From Panorpa germanica (lineage: Eukaryota > Arthropoda > Insecta > Mecoptera > Panorpidae): 64,000 nt of DNA. The stretch lies in assembly GCA_963678705.1 (NCBI GenBank), contig OY783212.1, positions 9,672,001-9,736,000 on the forward strand, read 5' to 3'. The translations under genes and the position numbers were made by a program. The first letter of the stretch is position 1, and every line of letters begins with the position of its first letter. The notes under the pieces were generated by a model. It saw only the letters and a list, made by a program, of their open reading frames with translations. It was not told the origin of the DNA and searched no databases. Below, piece by piece: positions 55,948 through 64,000 of the stretch.

Positions 55948-56195
55948 TCCTCAGCTAGAAAATGAATCTTAGAATTACCTTGTAGCAAAGCACTAATTTT
56001 AACTAATTGCATTACGTTACAATTTTCTATATAATAGCTAAAGAATATAGCTTGAAAATAACTTGTAGCAAGCCAGCAATTTTAAACTTGCATTGCGTTA
56101 CAATTTTCTATATGAAAGCAATATAATGAACCTTAAAATTAGCTCGTATTAAGCCAGCATTTCTGAAACTGCTTTGCATTACAATTTTCTGTTTT
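55948..56195 (+). repeat. 81-bp repeat family, three tandem units
   Basis: Three copies of a degenerate unit with the core TTACAATTTTCTATAT at an exact 81-bp period (56017, 56098, 56179). Each unit has GAACCTTAAAATTAGCTTGT-like, AAGCCAGCAATTTTAAAC-like and TGCATTGCGTTACAATTT-like blocks in the same order. No coding capacity. Confidence 0.85.
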
Positions 56196-57774
56196 TGTTT
56201 GCGTTATAATAAGAATAAATTTACTTAGTGTTGCCTTAGCATAGTTCTAAAATGATACCAACAGATTGTTCTATAAAATATAACGCATTATAATATTAGA
56301 CGAATAGAAATATGATCATTTAACTTAAATATAACACATGACGAACATAAGTGGTAGTAAGAAAATATGTCTACTAATGCGCAACCAGGTTATAAGGAAT
56401 TAGGTCTAGACCAATTGTAAACCTTTTTATATATTAAATATCATGTATGTCAAATTAATGTAAGGTAACATCCAAGGAACTTGTGGAAGATATGTGTATC
56501 GTTGACAGTATGCAAATATTATAATGTATACATTATAAGTAAACAAAAATCTATATAAATATGGCAGAAATTGTTAAGAGAAACCAGTAAATAAATTAAT
56601 ACAAATGTATTTTTTAATATAATACAAATTCTATACAATTTAATAAATTATTGTAACGTGCTTATAAAAAGTTATGGCTGAATCGTTTTCGATATGTCGT
56701 CTACATCAAAGAAAGTGGGCGACTGAGATTTTGGGAAGTAATAAATCATAAATATAGCTCTTGTTATTAAAAATAAACGGTTCTGGTCCGTTAGATACCG
56801 GTTCGATCTGATTTGGTCTCATTATTAACCGGCCAGTGGTCAAAAGCTTTCACAAATGGCCGCTACAACCGATGTCGTTTTATCCATTGGTATGGTGAAC
56901 TAACGGGTAGCCATTTTCGTCTCCGTTTATACAATACAAGTATATATTTATATTTCAACAACAATACCTTTTTTAAAATATAACTCTTTCAGAAATACAC
57001 ACACACATACATATACATAAACAAAATGCAATAAACATCACACACAGAAATATTTGAAGAACTATGTTATACATAAGTAATATATTCTAAATAATATAGC
57101 GCACAGTGTTTTTGAAATGCCAGCTCCTTTTTTAATGCCGGACCGGTGGAAAAGCTTAGATGATATATTTATGAAATTCCATTTCTCTATATCTTTTATG
57201 TTTACGAATCACTTTCACGTTTTACGCATTTTCTTTTATGGAAAACTCAACAAATTTTCACTTAAGCTGAAGCTTTTAGGTTTGAATATAAGAAGTGGCA
57301 CTTCTTTACGCATATATAAACAACATACGATTTTCATGTATTTGTCCCGTACCTCAAATCTATATCGTTCACATGCATTACTAGTGTATCTCTAAAATTA
57401 ATGCTTTGTTGTTTATTGTTGAAAGATTTATCTATACGATGAATATTCAATAAGTTCAAGAAAAAACTTTACGGAATTTTATGAAAAATATTTGTAAACA
57501 AAATTTCAGTGTCAAAATTTCAATAATAAATGAGCTTAAAGAAAGCTTGTAGACAATCAAGAAAACATTCAATATCTATTTCAACTTTGACTAAAACAAA
57601 TATATATATATATATATATATATTTATTTGTTGTTCCGAAAAATTTAAGAAATTAAAATCTCTTGAAAATAAAAAATTACATTGACATCTTTAGCACCAA
57701 GACACTGATTTGATGTATAATGTTTCGACAAAGGAATAAATTCTAAAACTGTAAGCTTAAATTAAGCGTTCAGA
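56196..57774. other. Unassigned DNA
   Basis: A 92-residue frame at 57117-57395 has no recognised domain. A short (TA)n run lies at 57601-57623. Confidence 0.4.
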
Positions 57775-57862
57775 AATTGACACCAGGCGACTGCTGTGTT
57801 TCTGAGTTAGATTCCAAGACCAGCGCTATATTTGTTGGGTTTTGTTGAGTCAATATATAAAT
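57775..57862 (+). mobile_element. tRNA-derived SINE (second family), copy a
   Basis: GAGTTAGATTCCA resembles a B box and is followed by AGACCAGCGCTATATTTGTT and GGGTTTTGTTGAGT. The same head-body junction occurs in copy b 250 bp downstream. Confidence 0.45.
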
Positions 57863-57999
57863 AAAAACCTTTGTTTATTATACAGTGGTATAATACACAT
57901 ATATGACACCATAATACAAGGAGGTAATCTAATAACACTTATAGCGAAAATAAGCACCCGCTCAATTTTCTTCAATATATTCTTTTGCATCTATTAACG

Positions 58000-58125
58000 T
58001 ATCATTGAGGCTCAAAGAGTGCAAGCGTTGTTGCTTGTTGGTGGCTACCAAGCTGTGTTTTCGAATTCAATTTGAAGACCAGCGGTATATTTTCCGAATT
58101 TAGTTGTTATTGATTTAGTTGATTA
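58000..58125 (+). mobile_element. tRNA-derived SINE (second family), copy b
   Basis: GAGGCTCAAAGAGTGCAAGC (A-box-like) is followed by TTTTCGAATTCAA (B-box-like), then GAAGACCAGCGGTATATTTT and GAATTTAGTTGTTATTG. Alignment to copy a is roughly two thirds identical by eye over about 80 bp. Confidence 0.45.
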
Positions 58126-58774
58126 TTCGTTTAATAATATACATTCATTACTCTACATTATAACAAAATACATGCTCACCTTCATATAACAGTACATCTA
58201 TTGAAATCTTGCAAAATATATGCAGCCATCTGCGAAAATACACAGCATCAAAGGACAATTACCTGATTGACAAGACTGAGGTTGTTAAAAACGCCTATAG
58301 GTATTAAAAAAATATATACCGCTATACACAAAATGTAAACATCACATTTGTCATCATACAAATAATGCTAAAATTTTGCGTTTTCAGATACCTTAATAAT
58401 TGTATGAGATATTTGATTATTTATGTAAATTATATATTTTAGTAACAAAATATTTTTGTATGATATGTTTACTATAATATGGTCAGAGAATTTTTTGCAA
58501 CAATGTTTTTGATATGTAAATATTCGATTCACTCTACTTGAGAGCGCAGAGAAAAATTGAGCTATAATGTTTCGATTATTAAGTAAACTAGAAATTATTT
58601 TCGATATACATATAAATCCAGACAAAGTTCTAATTATCCAATTTGCTACGTATTTAAGATCTCCTCTTTATCATCAGTCACATTAAAAATGTATAAAATA
58701 ATGTTAACAATATATTCATAATTGAAATTAACATTGTAAATCCATAACGACTATCTTGTATTACTCAGTTAACA

Positions 58775-58990
58775 GTGTAGAGCCTTAAGGCGCCTGCCAT
58801 CTCCTGACTGCCAGTATTTTCCTCCAAGTTCCCTCTCTGTAGCTGTCTCTGTCGCACACAGACCCGTTATCCGTTACCCCGTACATCTTGTCCACCACCG
58901 CACTCCGCAGTGCGAGGAATTTTAATATTCTGCATTCCACCCCACAGCGTACAGCGCACAGGGCACCCTGGACCATCGCGGGACTAAAGG
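58775..58990 (-). other. GC-rich island with an open frame, possible exon
   Basis: About 215 bp clearly richer in G and C than its surroundings. A minus-strand ATG frame (58976-58785) encodes 63 residues (MVQGALCAVRCGVECRILKF ...) and is preceded by CCTTTAGTCCCGCG, a possible splice acceptor. I recognise no domain. It could be a host exon, a promoter-associated CpG-rich patch, or part of an unrecognised repeat. Confidence 0.3.
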
Positions 58991-59070
58991 GGCAAAGTTC
59001 CGATCCTACTCACTACTTTGTACTGTTAGAAATATCATGAGATTTTTTTATGTTTTTCTTTTTTTGGAGG

Positions 59071-59106
59071 TTTTCCTTGTTATAAAAAGTCATATAACAA
59101 GGAAAA
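59071..59106. repeat. Perfect 14-bp hairpin
   Basis: TTTTCCTTGTTATA and TATAACAAGGAAAA are separated by an 8-base loop. Confidence 0.85.
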
Positions 59107-59780
59107 AAAAATTACGTTGCAACATATATAGAAATTGGTAAAGGATATGTTAAAATAAAGACAATGCGACTGATGTACTAGAAAATGGGCCATAGAAAAT
59201 GTTTGACATAGCCGTTGCTGAAAAACTATCTTCGAATATAAGGAAAACTATTATTTTATTTCAGTAAAAAGAATATTGAATAAGAATGTTATATATCGAG
59301 ATAAGAAAATCCATTTATGGAGGAAAAACGGGTTGTAAATAAAATGGCTTTACTACTTGTTTGTAACAAAATGCTAAAATATGGTTCAATGATGAAAAAT
59401 GTGTTCCATATTAAAATATGCAAGATATGTTTCAAAACACCGAGCAAAACAAGTCACAATATAGAATAGAACACATTAGCTATCATAGCTGCAGAAACTG
59501 TAAATGCTCTAGCCGAGAAGCTGATCATTCGTTGTGATTTGAATATAAATTTAGAGACTCTAAGTTGCAAGACAAAAGAGATCTGTGGCTACCAACATCA
59601 CATTTGTGCGCAGAAGCTGCAGTGCATACAATTATTAACACTCCACAATGATAGTGCTTCATTTGCCTCTAATTTTGTTTCAATGTAATAATCTATTTAT
59701 CCACCTTCTAAAAGTTATTCTCAAAAATAATTATTGTTTCACTGTTCACTGTCAAAAAATTTATTTTCTAATCTGATAGC

Positions 59781-59995
59781 CTTTTTTTAAATAATTATGT
59801 GAGTGCATCACCTTTCAAAATTTAGTTGCACTTGAAAAGAATATATACATTTATAATACATAATTTACTACTTATAAACACACTTAAAACAAGGGGATTA
59901 AATTGGTTTTGTTTATAAACTCAATAAGGTTTCTGACAGCCTTTGAGTTGTTATGCTCTAATTGCCCAAATTCGAAACATATGCCTTTATCGTTG
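59781..59995 (-). mobile_element. LINE tail (family B), fourth copy
   Basis: The minus-strand frame from 59994 reads NDKGICFEFGQLEHNN, then SKAVRNLIEFINKTNLIPLF and a stop, closely matching ESLRNLIDFINKTNLIPFFK of the 19964-20330 copy. The 3' UTR (AAATGTATATATTCTTTTCA, GATGCACTCACATAAT) and an A-run (T-run 59782-59788) follow. Its last 37 codons are uninterrupted. Confidence 0.75.
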
Positions 59996-60164
59996 AGGTT
60001 TATTCAATATTTTGCTGATTCCAATCAAACAACGCATTAAATCTTATCTCCAACATAAGACATTTCTGAAACACCAGATTTTTTTTTAATTCTCTAACTT
60101 CTTTGAAAATTCTTTTCAATATATTCTATTTGCAAGCAATTAAGTATCTTCTTTTATTAAATTT
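59996..60164. other. Unassigned DNA
   Basis: Short spacer between the LINE tail and the SINE; nothing recognised. Confidence 0.35.
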
Positions 60165-60410
60165 TTTTAACGGTGGCCTCTTTCCGATGCTAAGTAATAA
60201 CCGACAACCTCATACTGTGTTGCCAGTCTTTATGGTGTACTGGTCTCATGTATGGTTACTACACCACTACCTAATAAGTTTATGTATGTACATAATCAAG
60301 TTTACTTAGTAACAACAAGACCCAAAAAATATAATTCTGATGCGGGGATCAATCCCAAAGACACAGCAGTCAGCGTAAAGTATCATTGCTCTCACCACTG
60401 TGTCGTTAAA
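60165..60410 (-). mobile_element. tRNA-derived SINE, copy 2
   Basis: On the minus strand the head reads ACACAGTGGTGAGAGCAATG (D-arm/A-box-like), then GGGATTGATCCCCGC (B-box-like). The body TGTACATACATAAACTTATT, GGTAGTGGTGTAGT and the tail near TTAGCATCGGAAAG match copy 1 at 3945-4131. The tRNA-like head is better preserved than in copy 1. Open frames across it are shadows. Confidence 0.65.
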
Positions 60411-61432
60411 TTAAGTATTCAAAACGCCATATTTTTAGATAGTCACACACACAAGTTTTCCGCCAATTAAGAATTTACAAAAATAATATATAAATTAAAA
60501 TGATTGAAATGGAAATATAAATGTTTACCAATAAATATATTTTATTAATTTCTAAAGAAGCTGTTTTTTTATTTTAAAATGAATAAAAGCAGTTAATAAT
60601 TAAAATCAATTATTAATTCATTATAATTTAAACAACTTTTCTGTTAATAAATGCATTAAATTCAATAAGCTTAATTACTTTGGAAAATAATTTATAAGCT
60701 TTTAATTGAAAACAACTTTCGCACGATTTTTATTAAATTAAACACAGTGAAGTATGGATACTACTACAACTACTATATTTGTTTCAAAATGTTGTTTGTT
60801 TATTTTTGAGTATGTGCATATATCATGTTGATATTATATTTATGATATAATTGTACGAGCAGTTGTTAATTTTAATTAGTATGCAGTTGAATTTGATACA
60901 AATCAAACTCGAGCGTCATTAAAACCCCATTGAAATAGTGTGGAGTATAGTTAGGAATATACAAATACATATTTGTGTATAAGTGTGTCAAAATGAGTGC
61001 GGGGAGTGTTTACATGTAGTATAACTTAATAGAAGTCGAAGTTTAACTCTAGAACTTATAATGCAATAATTAATGTAGTTCCGTTACCATTTCAACAAGT
61101 TTCTGATATATGTGCATTACTTCAAGTTGAAGCAACATATAACTCGTATATATTGTATTTTATTATCGTAACTTATTAAAATAATGGAAGTACTGAAAGT
61201 ACTATAAAATAATTTACTTTGCATTGACTTTTTACTTTATACCTATAAAAAAATCTGAAGAAACACTTTCCAGTTACTTACGTTTATGTTTATCAGATGT
61301 TTAGTCCGTTTAGATGTTCAGATCAGTTCTCCAATAAGATTCTGATTCGATTTGAAATCTGAGAGAATAATTTTCCTATACAGGTGTTAGTGTTAAAATT
61401 GATATTACACGATTATATTTAATTCTACTAGA
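60411..61432. other. Unassigned AT-rich DNA
   Basis: Nothing recognised. Confidence 0.4.
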
Positions 61433-61536
61433 TAGTTTGTTCCACAAAAGTTGAATATTACTTGAATATGTATAGACATGAAATATATGACTCTAAAACT
61501 GATTCAAGTAATATACAACTTTTGTTGAACAAACTA
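61433..61536. mobile_element. 104-bp MITE with 35-bp inverted repeats
   Basis: TAGTTTGTTCCACAAAAGTT... (61433-61467) is mirrored by ...AACTTTTGTTGAACAAACTA (61502-61536), with two mismatches in 35. The tips lie at TA dinucleotides, as expected for a Tc1/mariner-mobilised MITE. The loop is about 34 bp. Confidence 0.75.
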
Positions 61537-61699
61537 CTTGTTTAAATGGGCTGTTACATATAAGACAGCCGAATAAATCTGAAACTAATTGATGATCTGA
61601 TCTAATCGTGTAAAAGCAAGTGTATCACTTGATAATTTAACTAAAACACATTTTTAATAATTTTGAGTTTTACTCGAGCTTTAGGTAAAAAATTCCATG

Positions 61700-61815
61700 T
61701 CTTCCAACATGCTAAGAGCTAATTCCAAGTTTAATTTTCTTACTTTCTCATAGAAATTGTAACGCAGAGTGCTTTATTCAACTCACTAGCATGATACAAA
61801 AGAAAAACCTTAGTC
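61700..61815 (-). repeat. 81-bp repeat family, inverted, two partial units
   Basis: CCAACATGCTAAGAGCTAAT (CATG at 61708) and CTCACTAGCATGATACAAAA (CATG at 61790) are 82 bp apart, with TCATAGAAATTGTAACGCAG between, the reverse complement of the TTACAATTTTCTATAT core. Confidence 0.65.
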
Positions 61816-63141
61816 CTAAATAGATCTAAGTCAATATTGTCGTTAATTTAACTTCATATTGTTTAGAATAGCGGGTCTATTACAGACGACCTTAGGATAT
61901 ATTTGTTGGTTGTTGTTAATATTATCTATTCCTTATATATAAGTTTACCACATTGTTGCCTAATCAATGTATGATATATTTATGCATATAATTAATTAAT
62001 GGAAGCAGCAAACGAGAACATATAGCGATCTAAAGATACAATAACATAAAGTTAACTGTAAATCTCTCTTGGCCATCCAGTTGATATTCAATCATCATTT
62101 TATAACAACTTAAGATTAAAATATCATAGATGGCAGCAGGTCAAGATTAGAACAAAAAAAGAACGCCATTACGGATTGCAGAGTGGCGAATGACTAGATT
62201 TGCTACTGCTGTTAATTGTACATAGTTAGAGCCTTAATTAATTTCATTAGTAACTAGTTTATGATTTCTATAGAATAAATCTCAGTAAAACTTTAAAATT
62301 GGCGTGGAAACAATTACTCGTAGTAAATAAACGGACATAAATAACCCTGGCAAAAATTATAAATTACAATTTTTCTGAAAATATATGCATGACAGCCCTC
62401 TCTGTAAATATACAGCATCCTGCCTGGTTCATATCTAACACAACTTAAATCCTGGCAAGTACCCAATTGTTAATTGACATTTTGGAACATTGTCTAGTAT
62501 AACTTGCTCCATTTTTTATTAATATTATTATCCAAGATTAATACCGAATATATTCATATATAAAGAATAAATTTATTATATTTGTTACACCACTAAAAAT
62601 ATATCTACTGTTTCATAAAATCTTCAATAAATCTCTTAGAGAAACTATATTGGTTATGGCTTTTGTCTCCTGTCTCCAACTTTACTCCAAGTATTTGTAG
62701 CTCTTAGATACGGGACTAGTCAGTAGCGAACTGGATCTAAAATAATTGATTTCTAGAAACAAAGTCAAAGAAACTCAGTAGTATTCAGTCAATAGACAGC
62801 TCACTTCCTCAGGAACCCATTTTATATCGGGAAAACTGACATAGCTAGTTCGGCACTGTTATGGTTATAAATTATTGATCTGTTTGTTTCTCGGAGATTT
62901 ATTTTAATAGTATTTTCTTTATTGACTCCTATCTACATATCGTATTCTTGATTTCAAACAAATAGATGGTTTATTTACAAACATTCCACTTTTATTAGTG
63001 TGATTTTTGATATATGATTACAGATATACTACAATGCAAATGTTACAAAGACTGACATTATGCTAAATAACATAATAAAATAACTATGGTATAATATAAG
63101 CTGTTTAACAAATTATTTACTTTAAATAGAAAATATATATT
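61816..63141. other. Unassigned AT-rich DNA
   Basis: Nothing recognised. Confidence 0.4.
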
Positions 63142-63668
63142 TATTTTTTTTTTTTTTTATTTATTTATTTGCCTTGACTTTTATTCGTCATAGCCATCAC
63201 AACCATCAAACATTTTTTTACATATTTCACATTTTATAATTCTATTTCACAAATTTCTAAATAATTAAATAATTCACTAATTAATTTTGAATCACTTAAC
63301 AAAAATTTAGTATTAACAGGAAAAGTTTTAACCACATCTAATATTTCACTATTGAATATTGATCTTTCTAAACTATAATTTATGTATTCAAATATAATAT
63401 GATCCAAAGTTCTGATTATAGTTGATATAATTTTGCGGGACTCATTTCTAAACCATCTTTTCTTACTCAAATTTGGATGTAATATATAATAATCTCTTCC
63501 TTTTAACTGACTTTTGTTAATGAAATCTTGGTTTCTCAAATTGAAGTTTAATTTTTTGATTATATTAAAAATTTCATAAAAAGGTAATTTCACTTTCATC
63601 TCAATTTCCAAATTTATTGATTCCTTTGCCAATTTGTCCGCAATTTCATTTCCTCTTATTCCACAATG
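63142..63668 (-). mobile_element. LINE tail with RNase H end and long A-tail
   Basis: The minus-strand frame, open from about 63666 to a stop near 63234, begins HCGIRGNEIADKLAKESI, the RNase H motif of LINE polyproteins. It continues through RKIISTIIRTLDHIIFEY, where other families have a zinc knuckle, and VVKTFPVNTKFLLSDSKLIS, parallel to LPVNTAFLFEKPKFITA of family A. The 3' UTR (GGTTGTGATGGCTATGACGA) is followed by AAATAAATAAAT and a long A-run (T-run about 63144-63158). The frame is uninterrupted over about 144 codons, so this copy is younger than the other tails. It is cut off inside RNase H. The canonical C-x-CG...C cysteines are absent. Confidence 0.75.
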
Positions 63669-64000
63669 TCAATTATTATTTTATAAATTATTATTATTAA
63701 ATTAATATTATTTTAAATTTATTATGTATATAATATATTATAAATAGTAATATTTTTGACAAATAGTAAAGTAACTAACCAACTTTGATTCTTTATAGCA
63801 TATTTGATAACAACTTAGATAATTCATAATTTTTAATTACTATTATATAGAGCTCAGCCTGGACACAATGGTATATCTAACTAATTTTTTAATTTTTCAT
63901 CAATTGCCCAATTTTGATTCTGGACGACTCATGTAATCTACATACAGTAGCCGCTACTATTGCACGGGTTTCAGTAATGCGGATTCATGCAATACGAATA
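63669..64000. other. Unassigned AT-rich DNA
   Basis: Nothing recognised to the end of the window. Confidence 0.4.

Larger units (their letters stand above)
58126..59780. other. Unassigned DNA
   Basis: Holds the GC-rich island and the hairpin listed separately. Otherwise nothing recognised. Confidence 0.4.

Noticed and set aside
1-64000. CRISPR array, bacterial operon or prophage system
   Set aside because: There are no regularly spaced repeat-spacer units and no dense same-strand gene strings; all coding signals are eukaryotic mobile elements.

Overview
The window looks like AT-rich intergenic (or very long intronic) DNA from an arthropod, most likely an insect. The evidence is an intact-looking BEL/Pao LTR retrotransposon, two mariner remnants of different lineages, several 5'-truncated LINE tails with C-terminal zinc-knuckle or RNase H pieces, tRNA-derived SINE heads and hAT-type MITEs. 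I could not support any complete host gene, rRNA, functional tRNA or CRISPR array. No finer taxonomic placement is justified from this sequence alone.

Layout. From 1 to 9 kb there is low-complexity DNA: two (TA)n arrays, a 250-bp long-TIR MITE (1774-2023), a SINE (3.95-4.13 kb), the first of three copies of a CCCAGTAAA-ended MITE (4869-5105), an RTE-type LINE tail (6087-6329) and hAT-like ends. At 9.25-9.6 kb a LINE RNase H/C-terminal fragment lies beside a 39-bp LINE tail with a 13-bp target duplication. At 13.1-14.4 kb is a probable non-autonomous hAT element. At 15.0-15.7 kb a LINE tail with its own target duplication has been split by a solo-LTR-like insertion. A mariner 5' half follows (15.9-16.4 kb), then another LINE tail (18.4-18.8 kb).

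The one large coding unit is a BEL/Pao element at 20887-27611. It has identical 329-bp LTRs, a 5-bp target duplication and one 1726-codon Gag-Pol frame. Its leader carries a diverged internal duplication.

From 27.6 to 64 kb the window is again a mosaic of small repeats. These are a possible Harbinger-like start (28.2 kb), an inverted-repeat element (30.4-30.65 kb), a tRNA-like SINE head (33.8 kb), a minus-strand mariner (36.9-37.3 kb), further MITEs (37.9, 39.5, 39.8, 40.1, 45.3, 50.9 and 61.4 kb), further tails of the same LINE families (38.7, 40.4, 41.8, 55.4, 59.8 and 63.1 kb), and five islands of a degenerate repeat unit of about 81 bp. GC-richer islands at 42.6, 51.9 and 58.8 kb are the best places to look for host exons or promoters.

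No gene network can be described here. The history readable from the sequence is layered insertion: old LINE, SINE and MITE fragments, some nested in one another, and one recent LTR-retrotransposon insertion.
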